Assembly: GCA_020201235.1 (NCBI GenBank)
Contig: JAIVHD010000015.1
Coordinates: 1 to 9,978 of the forward strand
DNA: 9,978 nt
From: Lysobacteraceae bacterium
GTDB taxonomy: Bacteria > Pseudomonadota > Gammaproteobacteria > Xanthomonadales > Wenzhouxiangellaceae
Reading direction: 5' to 3'
Below are positions 1 to 7,985 of the stretch, one piece after another; within the stretch, counting starts at the first letter, position 1; every line of letters begins with the position of its first letter. The notes under the pieces are model-generated. The model was not told the DNA's origin, ran no database searches, and worked only from the letters and a program-made list of their open reading frames with translations. A program made the translations under genes and the position numbers.

Positions 1-1191
1 CGTTTCGAGTACGCGCGTGTAAACGCTGAACGGGTCCCCGGAGAGAATCACAAAATCGGCGTCCTTGCCGCGGCTGAGCGAGCCTGCCCGGTCGCCAATG
101 TCGAGCATCTCGGCACCGGTCTGGGTCAGCGCCGCCAGCGCGGCCTCGCGCGACATGCCGGCGCGCACGCCCATTGCGGCCATGCGCAGGAAGTAACGCG
201 AGTCGGTAATCCAGTCGTCGGTGTGGAAGGCAACTCGGGCACCGGCCTTTTCCAGCGCCGGAGCGCTTTTGGCTTCCAGGTTCAGGGCTTCGAGCTTGCC
301 GCCGGGGCTGTCGATCAAGATCAGCGAGACCGGCACACCGGCCGCGGCAATTTCGTCGGCCACAGCCCAGGCCTCGCTGGTGTGATGCAGCACCATGCGA
401 AAACCGAATTCATCGCGTAGTCGAATCGCGGTCAGCAGGTCGTCGTGCCGGTGACTGTGAAAATGAACCATGCGACGACCCGACAGGACTTCTGCTAGCG
501 CTTCCAGGCCAAGATCACGTGCCGGACGATCGCTTTCATCCTCGGCCCGCTCGATCTTGTCGACGTACTCGCGCGCTTTGATATAGGCGGCTCGAACCAA
601 CGCTGCGGACTTGGCACGCGTGCCAGGAAATGGCGCGTCGCGCAGCGAATTGGTGCCGTTGGCCATTTTCAGACCGCCGGCCGGTTCGCCGTCGTCGAAG
701 CGATACGCCAGATCGCCGACGCTGTTGCCTTCGCGCAGCTTCAGATAAAGGGTCTGGCCGCTGATCAAATGGCCGGAACCGGGCATGACGTTGACCGAGG
801 TGATGCCGCCGGCCAGCGCGCGGCGTATACCGGAACTGCGAACGTTGATTGAATCGAACGCGCGCGTTTCGGGCTGGATCGGACCGGAGCGATCGGCTCC
901 GGCAACCTCGCCGACGTGACTGTGTGTATCGACGATGCCTGGCATGATGACCGAGCCGGGATCGAGTTTGACCACGTCGGCACCGTCGGGGATGCGCACC
1001 CGGTCGCGCTTGCCGACTGCGCGGATCTTGCCGTCGACGACCAGCAGTACGCCGTCGTCGATCTCCGGCCCGTCCACCGGGATGATCCGGGCACCGACAA
1101 AGGCACGTGTGTCGGCTACGGCGACGGTCGAGACAGTGGCCGAGGCAAATAGCCCGGCCAACAGCACCGCCGAAACGAAAAATCGATACAT
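1..1191 (-). CDS. Exported amidohydrolase, imidazolonepropionase-like (3' end off window)
   Basis: The visible 397 codons encode an amidohydrolase-superfamily protein resembling the imidazolonepropionase-like group (COG1228-type). These are usually Zn-dependent enzymes that hydrolyse C-N bonds in cyclic amides, peptides or imides. Residues 1-26 form a signal peptide ending VAVA before DTRAF, so the protein is probably periplasmic. A small beta domain (about 27-83) leads into the metal motif DTHSH, with H90 and H92 as expected ligands. Further candidate ligands are the His cluster near 243-249, the HH pair at 269-270 and D325/D326 in HTDDW. GLKMANGTN (about 173-181) is typical of secreted members. 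The tail GKDADFVILSGDPF (about 375-388) is the usual end of the composite beta domain, so only a short piece is missing. The start is supported by AAGGAG six bases upstream (1198-1203). Substrate cannot be told. It is transcribed divergently from the TraB-family gene. Confidence 0.9.
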   Translation of the reverse strand, partial: MYRFFVSAVLLAGLFASATVSTVAVADTRAFVGARIIPVDGPEIDDGVLLVVDGKIRAVGKRDRVRIPDGADVVKLDPGSVIMPGIVDTHSHVGEVAGADRSGPIQPETRAFDSINVRSSGIRRALAGGITSVNVMPGSGHLISGQTLYLKLREGNSVGDLAYRFDDGEPAGGLKMANGTNSLRDAPFPGTRAKSAALVRAAYIKAREYVDKIERAEDESDRPARDLGLEALAEVLSGRRMVHFHSHRHDDLLTAIRLRDEFGFRMVLHHTSEAWAVADEIAAAGVPVSLILIDSPGGKLEALNLEAKSAPALEKAGARVAFHTDDWITDSRYFLRMAAMGVRAGMSREAALAALTQTGAEMLDIGDRAGSLSRGKDADFVILSGDPFSVYTRVLET

Positions 1192-1197
1192 GTTTCA

Positions 1198-1203
1198 CTC
1201 CTT
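1198..1203 (-). promoter_or_regulatory. Ribosome binding site of the amidohydrolase
   Basis: The minus strand reads AAGGAG with a 6-base spacer to the ATG at 1191. This is a near-ideal Shine-Dalgarno sequence and fixes the start that gives a complete signal peptide. Confidence 0.8.
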
Positions 1204-1346
1204 GTAGATGGTTGATCCGGCATCGAAAAACCTGCGGTCCTCGATGCACACCTTGCTAGCGTCGCATGAACGCTCGACGGCTTCGATGCGCGCGCCCGGC
1301 TTCGAGGCCGGCAAACCTGCTGCCCGACCCGGCCGACTCGTGATTG
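1204..1346. other. Left half of the divergent intergenic spacer
   Basis: This non-coding DNA lies between the amidohydrolase ribosome site and the long inverted repeat. A small hairpin is possible at 1299-1314 (CCGGC and GCCGG around TTCGAG), and another at about 1260-1274 (GCGT and ACGC). Neither has a T-tract. I see no convincing sigma-70 promoter for the minus-strand gene. Confidence 0.4.
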
Positions 1347-1415
1347 AACCCGGCTAATTCACGATCCGTCCTGCTGCGACGCTGACGACGAATCGTGAAT
1401 TAGCCGGGTTGGCCA
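1343..1415. mobile_element. Candidate miniature inverted-repeat element (MITE-like)
   Basis: AACCCGGCTAATTCACGAT at 1347-1365 is the exact reverse complement of ATCGTGAATTAGCCGGGTT at 1392-1410. The pairing continues past one C/A mismatch with CGTC (1367-1370) and GACG (1387-1390), giving a stem of about 24 pairs around a 16-base loop. GACTCGTG occurs directly on both sides, at 1335-1342 and 1416-1423. This would make the unit 73 bases with an 8-base target duplication. An 8-base duplication is within the range known for several insertion-sequence families. There is no coding capacity, so mobilisation would need a transposase elsewhere. A large hairpin regulatory site is the alternative. There is no T-tract, so it is not a standard terminator. 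Confidence 0.55.
1347..1410. repeat. Perfect 19-base inverted repeat
   Basis: The arms are 1347-1365 and 1392-1410 and show no mismatch across 19 pairs. The 26-base spacer between them contains a further 4 pairs next to one mismatch. The arms are richer in AT than the surrounding spacer. Confidence 0.9.
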
Positions 1416-1471
1416 GACTCGTGGCGCGAGCTTGGGGTAGACTGCTCGCCTGCCCGATCTGGATACCATCG

Positions 1472-2710
1472 ATGACCGCTTCGTCCGGCCCCGACGCCGC
1501 ATCCGATGCCGCTGATTCCCGGCATGACTTTGCCGATGAACCGGTGCGCGAGATTGAATGCAACGGTGTGCACTATACATTGCTGGGAACGGCTCATGTC
1601 TCGCAAGCCAGCGTCGAGGCAGTACGCCGGCACATTGCCAAGGGTGCCTTCGATGCCGTGGCGATCGAGTTGTGCCAATCACGCCACCGAGCGCTGACCG
1701 ATGCCGACGCGTGGCGCAGCACGGACCTGTTCCAGATCATCCGCCAGGGCAAGGCCAACATGATGATCGCAAGCCTGGCGCTGGCCTCCTACCAGCGCCG
1801 CATCGCCGAGCAGTTCGGGATTGAACCGGGCGCCGAGATGAAGGCTGCAATGCAATGCGCCGAGGCAACCGAGCTGCCGCTGCAGCTGATCGACCGTGAG
1901 ATCGGCATCACCCTCAGGCGAACCAGTCGCGGGCTTTCGTGGTGGCAGCGCTGGTTGCTGATCAACGGCATGATTCTATCGCTGTTTTCACGCGAGAAGA
2001 TTACCGAGGAAGATATCGAGCGACTAAAGCAGGGCGATATCCTGGAGGAAACCTTCGGTGAATTTGCATCGGCCTCGCCGGAGCTGTACGAAAGCCTGAT
2101 TGCCGAGCGCGATCGCTTCATGGCCGCGCGGCTTCGAATCGACAACGAGGTTCGACCGGGCTCACGGGTGCTGGCCGTGATCGGTGCCGGCCACCTCGAC
2201 GGCACGGCACGCGCGCTCGAGGCCGGGCGCGAACCGGCCGCCGAGGTCGAGTCGCTAAACCAGACGCCGCCGCCGTCCAGATTCTGGAAATTCATTCCAT
2301 GGCTGATCCTGGTGGCCGTTCTGACCGGCTTCGGAATCGGCTTTTCGCGCAGCCCCGAACTTGGATGGTCGCTGGTGCTGACCTGGGTGGTCATCAACGG
2401 CGGGCTTTCGGCATTGGGCGCGGCGATCGCGCGCGGCCACCCGCTGACCGTTCTTACCGGGCTGGTCGCGGCACCATTGACATCGCTCAACCCAACCATT
2501 GGTGCCGGCATGGTAACCGGCGCGGTGGAGGCTTGGCTGCGAAGCCCGAAGGTGTCGGATTTCGAAGCCCTTCGCGATGATCTGGCAAAAGTTTCCGGCT
2601 GGTGGAGCAACCGCGTTGCACGCGTTTTCCTGGTGTTCTTCCTTTCCAATGTCGGCTCGGTCATCGGCACATGGGTGGCCGGCCTGAGCATGCTCCGGCA
2701 GCTCGCTTGA
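1472..2710 (+). CDS. TraB/PrgY family membrane protein
   Basis: This is a 412-residue member of the TraB/PrgY/GumN-type family, known from enterococcal pheromone-shutdown proteins and related to TIKI-type proteins with a putative metal-dependent peptidase fold. The molecular role in bacteria is largely undefined. Visible signatures are LGTAHVS (38-44), the acidic IELC strand (65-68, E66) and IGAGH (237-241). These correspond to the family's conserved histidine and glutamate positions. The soluble domain (about 25-255) is followed by hydrophobic segments at about 273-291, 298-319, 324-345 and 384-406, so the C-terminus anchors it in the inner membrane. I chose the ATG at 1472, although its ribosome site is weak. 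An in-frame TTG at 1409 lies inside the inverted repeat and adds only 21 residues that are not family-like. TAGACT at 1438-1443 could be a -10 element, which would put the transcript start downstream of that TTG. The -35 is poor. Confidence 0.87.
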   Translation: MTASSGPDAASDAADSRHDFADEPVREIECNGVHYTLLGTAHVSQASVEAVRRHIAKGAFDAVAIELCQSRHRALTDADAWRSTDLFQIIRQGKANMMIASLALASYQRRIAEQFGIEPGAEMKAAMQCAEATELPLQLIDREIGITLRRTSRGLSWWQRWLLINGMILSLFSREKITEEDIERLKQGDILEETFGEFASASPELYESLIAERDRFMAARLRIDNEVRPGSRVLAVIGAGHLDGTARALEAGREPAAEVESLNQTPPPSRFWKFIPWLILVAVLTGFGIGFSRSPELGWSLVLTWVVINGGLSALGAAIARGHPLTVLTGLVAAPLTSLNPTIGAGMVTGAVEAWLRSPKVSDFEALRDDLAKVSGWWSNRVARVFLVFFLSNVGSVIGTWVAGLSMLRQLA

Positions 2711-2837
2711 ACAGCGCCAGCGACGTCGACGAGGTTCTCCTCGACCGTCCAGGCACGGCACGCTGGCACATGAGTGTGGCAAGCTCGATCAAAATCAAGC
2801 ACAATCAATCGAAAGTCATGAATTCCATGGAGTATGC
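2711..2837 (+). promoter_or_regulatory. Spacer with a possible weak promoter for the DUF349-antiporter pair
   Basis: This is 127 bases between two plus-strand genes. TGGCAA at 2777-2782 and CACAAT at 2800-2805 are 17 bases apart and could be a weak sigma-70 promoter in a locally AT-richer patch. A small hairpin (CGAGG and CCTCG around TTCT, near 2725-2740) has no T-tract, so readthrough from the TraB gene is possible. GGAG at 2829-2832 lies 5 bases before the next ATG. Confidence 0.3.
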
Positions 2838-5612
2838 ATGAGCTTGAAAGAGCGCCTTTTCGGGCCACAGTGGGAGAGCAAGGACGCCTCCGTGCGAGTA
2901 CGCGCAATCGTCGAAAACGATGACCCGAAGCTGCTTCCAAGCCTGCCGGGCATCGCCCGTGATGACCCGGATGCGACGGTAAGACTGGCCGCTCTCAAGC
3001 GGCTTTCCGACGAAAACGCCTGGCTCAAGGCGAGGCTTAATGACTCGGATGACAAGATCCGGACCAACGCCGACCCGTTTTTGTTGCGTGCCGCCTGCCA
3101 ACGCCCGGCCGGCGAGCTGCAGGCCCAGCGAATGGCGTGGCTGGAGGCCCTCGATGACGCCGATTCAATTCGCCGACTGGCGACTTCAGCGGTCGATGGC
3201 GATGTTCGGGCAGCGGCACTCAGGCGCGTCCAGTCCCCGGGTTTTCTCGGCGATTGCTATATCGCCGAGCCGGACGATGCCATTGCGGCCGGCATCCTTG
3301 AACGAATCGATCAAATCTCGACCCTGCGGCGCATTGCGACATCGCTGCGCAAGAGCCACAAGAAGCGGCGACAAGCGGTGATGCAACGTTTGGCAGCACT
3401 TGAGGGCGATCGCGGCCAGCACAGCGCGCGCGACGAACTGGCCGATCATTTGATACACCAGGTCGAACAACTCGCGCGCGGCACGTTTAGCGGCGATCGG
3501 AAAGCCGAGGCCGACCGCATTGAAGCCGAATGGCGCTCGCTGCCGAAGCCCGATGAGGCCAGCGCGCGCCGCTTCGACGGTGCACTAAAAATCGTACGCA
3601 GTGCGCTAAAACCGAAACCCGTGGCCGTTCCACCGTCGGGAGGCACGTCTGAAAGCGGTCCTAAAGACCAACCACCGGTCGAATCCGGACCCGATGAAGC
3701 CGGCCCGCAAGCCGACGCCGAGCTCGAGCAACTGACCGACCGTGCTCGACGCGTGGCCTCACAGCCGGCCAGCGAAAAGACTCATGCGACGATCAACGAG
3801 CTGCTTTCACAGTTTGATCGCCGCTGGAATTCCATCGGTCGACCAACGCCGGCCGATACGGCAACCCGCACGCACTTCATGGCGCTGGCCGGCGAGTTGC
3901 AGGCCCGCCAGCAGCTGCTTGAAAATGCCGCATCGCCCGCCCCTGTCGCCGAAACCCGCCGACCGGATGAGCCCGACGCGCCCGACTCGGCCGACTCGGC
4001 CGGGCTGGAGGCACTGAAAAAGGCGCTCGAGCACGCCGAAAAAGCACTGGAATCCGCCGACATCGGCAAGTCCCATCAGGCCATCACGAAGGCCCGGGAG
4101 CGGCTGCGCAAGTTGCCGCCGAAACGACAACCGGCAGCGGTTACCGGACAGCTGACCCGCATGGCCGGCAAACTCAAGGAGTTGCGCGACTGGCAGCACT
4201 GGTCCAACAATAAATTGCGCGAACGATTAATCGAGCGGGTGGGTGAAATCGATGCAGCGTCGCTGCATCCGGACGCCGTCACCGCAAGGCTAAAGGAATT
4301 GCGCGAGCGCTGGAAGGAACTCGACCACCAAGAAACCCTGCCCGGCGACAAGCGGCGCTTTTCCGCCTCGCAGGGGCACTGGCGGCGCTTCCAGAAAGCG
4401 TGTAACGAGGTCTTTGATGCGGCCCGGCCGTATCTGGAAAAACGCAGCGAGGTGCGCGATCAGGCGCTGGCCGAACTTAAACAGTTTCTGGAACAGGCCG
4501 GTCGCATCGTCGAACAGCCCGAGACCGCCAGCGACCTGCTGATTCGCTACCAGAGGGCTGCTCGCGAGGCGATCCGCAACCTCGATTCGCTGCCGCCGAA
4601 AAGCCGGGGCAAGATGGCTTCGGCGCTGCGCCAGCTCATGGATGCCATTTCGGCCCGTCTGGACCAGCACTTCGAAGCCATCGAAAACGAAAAACGTCGC
4701 CTGATCGCCGAGGCCCGCAAGCTTGAGCACGAAAAAGAGCGAGCCGTGGCCATTGATCGGGCCAAGGCCCTGCAGGCCGAATGGAAAAAAGTGGGGCATT
4801 CCCGGCGCAAGACCGATGACAAACTCTGGCGCGAGTTCCGCGAACCAATTGACCCGCTGTTTGAAGAATTGAAAGAGCAACGCCAGCGCCAGACCGAATC
4901 CGAGCGCCAGCACAATCAGGCTCTGAAAGACTTGTGCGAACAGGCCGAAAAGCTGGCCAACAGTCCCACCGAAGAGCTTGAGGCGGCACGCGGTCCGCTT
5001 GCCGGACTGGAGCAGCAGTTCAATCAGCAGACCCCGATTCCACAGGCGCTGCGACAGCGACTCGATCGGGCGCTGGCACAACATCGAAGCCGCATGAACG
5101 ATCTGGCAGCCGAACGCGACCAGCAAAAGCAGGCTCATATTCAAGAGTTGGCCGAGGCGCTCCAGACCACATGGCAGATGCGGCTGGATGGTGGCGAAAC
5201 GCGACAGCAGCGTGGCCGGGACCTGCCCGACATCCCTGCCGGCGATCTCCTCGGGCAGCGCCTGCGAGAACGCCTTGGGCAATTCATGGCCGACGACGCC
5301 GACCTCGATGCACTGGCCGGGCAGGTGCGCGAAGCAACGGCCGGGGCGCGCCGGACTGTCATCGAAATGGAGTGCCTGGCCGGGGTGGAGACCCCGGAGG
5401 AAGATCGTCGGCAACGCATGGACTACCAGATCAGCCGATTGTCGGACCGATTGGGCGAAGGCGCGCCGCGACCCGACCTCGTGACCGAGCGCGCCGAGCG
5501 CTACCAGCGCTGGTTGGGAAGCTTTCCGCACGATCCAGCGCAGCATGCCGCGCTGGCAAAGCGCTTCGAGACCGCCGACCGCATCCTTAAAAAGATGGCT
5601 GCGGTCGAATGA
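2838..5612 (+). CDS. HEAT/DUF349 domain-containing protein
   Basis: This is a 924-residue, highly charged, helical cytoplasmic protein. The N-terminal part (about 15-175) has HEAT-like helical repeats, such as DASVRVRAIVENDD and DATVRLAALKRLSD. A Pro/Gly/Ser-rich linker (about 258-295) and a second Asp/Pro-rich linker (about 364-390) separate helical blocks. DUF349-type units are visible around 445-540 (ending GHWRRFQKACNEVFDAARPYLE) and 600-690 (ALQAEWKKVGHSRRKTDDKLWREFREPID). Each has the W...F pattern and basic loops of that domain. The long stretch 610-770 is probably coiled coil. The C-terminal block EMECLAGVETPEEDRRQRM (about 843-861) is the conserved end of gammaproteobacterial members, so the protein is full length. 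Function is unknown; I see no catalytic motif, and a nucleic-acid or protein scaffold role is only inference. The ATG at 2838 has GGAG 5 bases upstream. It overlaps the antiporter gene by 4 bases. Confidence 0.88.
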   Translation: MSLKERLFGPQWESKDASVRVRAIVENDDPKLLPSLPGIARDDPDATVRLAALKRLSDENAWLKARLNDSDDKIRTNADPFLLRAACQRPAGELQAQRMAWLEALDDADSIRRLATSAVDGDVRAAALRRVQSPGFLGDCYIAEPDDAIAAGILERIDQISTLRRIATSLRKSHKKRRQAVMQRLAALEGDRGQHSARDELADHLIHQVEQLARGTFSGDRKAEADRIEAEWRSLPKPDEASARRFDGALKIVRSALKPKPVAVPPSGGTSESGPKDQPPVESGPDEAGPQADAELEQLTDRARRVASQPASEKTHATINELLSQFDRRWNSIGRPTPADTATRTHFMALAGELQARQQLLENAASPAPVAETRRPDEPDAPDSADSAGLEALKKALEHAEKALESADIGKSHQAITKARERLRKLPPKRQPAAVTGQLTRMAGKLKELRDWQHWSNNKLRERLIERVGEIDAASLHPDAVTARLKELRERWKELDHQETLPGDKRRFSASQGHWRRFQKACNEVFDAARPYLEKRSEVRDQALAELKQFLEQAGRIVEQPETASDLLIRYQRAAREAIRNLDSLPPKSRGKMASALRQLMDAISARLDQHFEAIENEKRRLIAEARKLEHEKERAVAIDRAKALQAEWKKVGHSRRKTDDKLWREFREPIDPLFEELKEQRQRQTESERQHNQALKDLCEQAEKLANSPTEELEAARGPLAGLEQQFNQQTPIPQALRQRLDRALAQHRSRMNDLAAERDQQKQAHIQELAEALQTTWQMRLDGGETRQQRGRDLPDIPAGDLLGQRLRERLGQFMADDADLDALAGQVREATAGARRTVIEMECLAGVETPEEDRRQRMDYQISRLSDRLGEGAPRPDLVTERAERYQRWLGSFPHDPAQHAALAKRFETADRILKKMAAVE

Positions 5613-7267
5613 ACCACGGGTCCGGAAGGGGGGCACTGTGCACTGTCGCAGTGCTGGCGAGCCTGGCCCCGCCAGTTGCCCTGGCCCAGACCGGTGCCGT
5701 CGAGCCCGGATTCGGCTGGATTTCAATTCTTCCGCCGCTGATCGCGATTGGTTTAGCGCTGCTTCTTCGCCAAGTGATTCCGGCCCTGTTTATCGGCATC
5801 TGGTTTGGCGCATGGGCGCTGACCGACTTTTCCGGCTTCGGCATTCTGACCGCGTTGGCCGCGACCGCCGACACCTATATTCTCGAAGCCATCGCCGAGC
5901 CCGACCATGCCTCGGTAATGCTGTTTACCTTGATGGTTGGCGGCATGGTCGGCGTCATCTCAAAAAACGGCGGAATGCTTGGCATCGTCGAGCGCATCAT
6001 CGGCTTTGCCACGACCGCGCGGCACTCGATGATCGCGACGGTGACCATGGGACTTGCGATCTTTTTCGACGATTATGCCAATACGTTGGTGGTCGGAAAC
6101 ACCATGCGGCCGATTACCGACCGCATGCAAGTGTCGCGCGAGAAACTGGCCTACCTGGTCGACTCGACCGCCGCGCCGATCGCCTGCATCGCGCTGGTCA
6201 CCACCTGGGTCGGCTACGAAGTCGGCCTCATACGCGATGCCATAGCCGGTATCGCCGGACTTGAATTGAACGCCTACATGGTGTTCTTGAACTCGATCGC
6301 CTACAGTTTTTATCCGTTGCTGGCGCTGGTTATGGTGATCACCGTCGTCACCAGCGGACGGGATTTCGGGCCGATGCTCAGCGCCGAAGTGCGCGCTCGA
6401 AGCGGTGGCCAGGTCGCTCCGGAAACCTCGGCATCGGCCATAACCGACGATGACATGACCGTGGTTCAACCCGACGGCGACATCCCGCACCGGGCACTCA
6501 ATGCAGTTATACCCATCCTGATGCTGGTCGGCGGCGTGATCGCCGGCATGCTGATCACCGGCAGCGGCGACAGCCTGCGCGAGGTGATTGGCTCGGCCGA
6601 CCCGTACAAGGCCCTGATCTGGGGCTCGCTGTTGGGATCGCTGGGCGCCATTTTGCTTTCCGTCAGCCAGCGCGTGCTGACGCTGACCATCAGCGTCAGC
6701 GCCTGGTTTGCCGGTGCCCGGGCCATGTTGTACGCGATTTTTATTCTGGTTCTCGCCTGGGGGCTTTCCGGCGTCACCGACGTGCTGGGTACGGCCGATT
6801 TCCTGGTTTCGCTGCTGGGCGATCGAGTCCATGTCGGCCTGCTGCCCGCACTGGTCTTTATCGCCGCCGCAGCCACGGCCTTCTCAACCGGATCGAGCTG
6901 GGGCACCATGGGCATTCTGCTGCCGTTGATGGTTCCGCTGTCCTGGGCCTTGATGACGGCCCAGGGCATGAATGGCGCCGACCACCTGCCCATTCTCTAC
7001 GGCACGGTCGCCGCCGTCATGGGCGGTGCCGTATGGGGCGATCACTGCTCACCGATTTCGGACACCACCATCCTGTCGTCGATGGCCAGCCAATGCGACC
7101 ATATCGAGCATGTGCGCACCCAACTACCTTATGCGCTGCTGGTCGGGGTCGTGGCTCTGCTGCTCGGCGCTGTTCCGGCCGGCTTCGGTATTCCGTGGTG
7201 GGTCTGCCTGCCGCTCGGCGCGGTCGCCATCATCGCTTTCCTGCGACTGGCCGGTGACCGGGTATAG
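5609..7267 (+). CDS. NhaC-type Na+/H+ antiporter
   Basis: This 552-residue polytopic inner-membrane protein belongs to the Na+/H+ antiporter NhaC family (PF03553-type), which exports Na+ in exchange for H+. Landmarks are FFDDYANTLVVGNTMRPITD (152-171) with paired aspartates, AFSTGSSWGTMGILLPL (424-440) and GDHCSPISDTTILSS (477-491). The last two are the two repeat-related signature loops of the family. Hydrophobic segments run from about 36 to 548. A hydrophilic cytoplasm-like loop with an acidic patch lies at about 257-295. The N-terminus MNHGSGRGAL... ending ALAQ (about 27) looks like a cleavable signal peptide, a feature I recall in some members with this architecture. The start codon overlaps the DUF349 stop (ATGA, 5609-5612), and no strong ribosome site is visible, so translation is probably coupled. 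Substrate could differ, since related proteins carry other ion or amine pairs. Confidence 0.88.
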   Translation: MNHGSGRGALCTVAVLASLAPPVALAQTGAVEPGFGWISILPPLIAIGLALLLRQVIPALFIGIWFGAWALTDFSGFGILTALAATADTYILEAIAEPDHASVMLFTLMVGGMVGVISKNGGMLGIVERIIGFATTARHSMIATVTMGLAIFFDDYANTLVVGNTMRPITDRMQVSREKLAYLVDSTAAPIACIALVTTWVGYEVGLIRDAIAGIAGLELNAYMVFLNSIAYSFYPLLALVMVITVVTSGRDFGPMLSAEVRARSGGQVAPETSASAITDDDMTVVQPDGDIPHRALNAVIPILMLVGGVIAGMLITGSGDSLREVIGSADPYKALIWGSLLGSLGAILLSVSQRVLTLTISVSAWFAGARAMLYAIFILVLAWGLSGVTDVLGTADFLVSLLGDRVHVGLLPALVFIAAAATAFSTGSSWGTMGILLPLMVPLSWALMTAQGMNGADHLPILYGTVAAVMGGAVWGDHCSPISDTTILSSMASQCDHIEHVRTQLPYALLVGVVALLLGAVPAGFGIPWWVCLPLGAVAIIAFLRLAGDRV

Positions 7268-7276
7268 CGTTTTACA

Positions 7277-7295
7277 AATGCAACCAGAAGTAATG
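7277..7295 (+). repeat. Diverged repeat motif A, copy 1
   Basis: AATGCAACCAGAAGTAATG matches the reverse complement of 8747-8765 at 15 of 19 positions. All four differences are transitions. It lies 9 bases after the antiporter stop. Confidence 0.45.
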
Positions 7296-7354
7296 CATGG
7301 CGGTGCCACAAGCAGGTGGGGTGGTGAATACGGCGGGCTCAGCGTAGATCGGTC

Positions 7355-7369
7355 AAATCCGACAGGCTC
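7355..7369 (+). repeat. Repeat motif B, copy 1 (15 bases)
   Basis: AAATCCGACAGGCTC is a perfect inverted copy of 8722-8736. It directly abuts the transglycosylase stop codon (7370-7372). Confidence 0.75.
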
Positions 7370-7984
7370 TTAGCCCTTGTAACGGGCGCGCAGAATACCA
7401 ATGCGTCGGACGTACTCGCGCGTTTCGGCATATGGCGGCACTCCGCCGTGACGGGTCACGGCGTTTTCGCCGGCATTGTAGGCTGCCACGGCCAGCTCCC
7501 AGTCGTTTTCGAAAAGTACCATCAGGTGCGCGAGGTAGGCCACGCCGGCGGAGATGTTATCGATCGGGTCGAACGGGTCGCTGACACCGAAGCGTGCCTG
7601 GGTGGCCGGCATCAATTGCATCAGGCCCTGGGCACCGGCGCGCGACTCGGCCTTCGGGTTGTACCAGGACTCGGCGTGCATGACCGCTCGGACCAGCGCC
7701 TCGTCGACCTCGAACAGTTCAGCCGCGGCGCGCACTTCCTGTCGAAACTCGGCGCGCTTCAACGGCGTACTGTACCAATCGACACCCTTGATACAGGTGC
7801 CGTAGCAACCGATGTTCTCGACCTTTCCGACTTTGTTGCGGTCGGGCTCGATGTTGGTCAGCACGATGATGCCGTTTTCATCGGTGTAGCGATACACCTG
7901 GGCCTGCACTGTCGGCGCGGTTAGCAGCGCGACGAGACTCAGCAGGGCTGCGGTTATCAGAATTGTTGAAAAGGTCAGACGCAT
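7370..7984 (-). CDS. Secreted lytic transglycosylase with DUF4124 region
   Basis: This 204-residue exported enzyme cleaves the MurNAc-GlcNAc bond of peptidoglycan to give 1,6-anhydro ends (SLT, PF01464-type, lysozyme-like fold). A signal peptide (1-28) ends TVQA before QVYRY. No lipobox is visible, so it is probably soluble and periplasmic. Residues 29-50 (VYRYTDENGIIVLTN) match the start of a DUF4124 domain. C60 and C64 (GCYGTC) may form a disulfide before the catalytic domain (about 80-200). The catalytic glutamate is E105 in VMHAESWYNP, followed by GAQGLMQLMP (117-126), AAYNAGENAV (167-176) and PYAETREYV (184-192), so all SLT motifs are intact. The upstream SDR's original-frame stop (TGA at 7986-7988) lies 1 base before this ATG and no clear ribosome site is present. 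This suggests coupling to the SDR that the SDR frameshift may have disturbed. Confidence 0.9.
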   Translation of the reverse strand: MRLTFSTILITAALLSLVALLTAPTVQAQVYRYTDENGIIVLTNIEPDRNKVGKVENIGCYGTCIKGVDWYSTPLKRAEFRQEVRAAAELFEVDEALVRAVMHAESWYNPKAESRAGAQGLMQLMPATQARFGVSDPFDPIDNISAGVAYLAHLMVLFENDWELAVAAYNAGENAVTRHGGVPPYAETREYVRRIGILRARYKG

Positions 7985-7985
7985 G

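Larger units (their letters stand above)
1335..1423 (+). repeat. Short direct repeat flanking the inverted repeat
   Basis: GACTCGTG occurs at 1335-1342 and again at 1416-1423. The similarity extends leftwards with one extra base: GGCCGACTCGTG at 1331-1342 and GGCCAGACTCGTG at 1411-1423. The placement immediately outside the inverted repeat suggests a target-site duplication. Confidence 0.55.
7268..7369. other. Convergent spacer between antiporter and transglycosylase
   Basis: This 102-base non-coding stretch separates two converging genes. I see no strong hairpin with a T-tract; only weak stems are present (CCAC/GTGG near 7306-7319, and GGCT/AGCC at 7365-7375). It holds the left copies of two repeats that recur near 8722-8765, described separately. 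Confidence 0.5.

Noticed and set aside
536..1249. A 237-codon minus-strand open frame
   Set aside because: It is an Arg-rich shadow of the amidohydrolase, which lies in another minus-strand frame and has a signal peptide, ribosome site and metal motif.
2711..2760. Rho-independent terminator after the TraB-family gene
   Set aside because: The small hairpin is not followed by a T-tract.
1789..2940. A 383-codon open frame antisense to the TraB-family gene
   Set aside because: Its composition is Ser/Arg-rich with no recognisable domain; the sense gene carries clear family motifs. Long antisense frames are expected in GC-rich DNA.
3980..4005. Tandem 9-base repeat CGACTCGGC in the DUF349 gene
   Set aside because: Only two copies, encoding part of an Asp/Ser-rich linker; ordinary low-complexity coding sequence.
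4290..5726. A 478-codon open frame antisense to the DUF349 gene
   Set aside because: It has no family resemblance and mirrors the biased codons of the sense gene, whose conserved C-terminal block lies here.
5960..6832. A 290-codon antisense open frame within the antiporter gene
   Set aside because: It is Gln/His/Asp-rich shadow translation of a hydrophobic membrane protein.
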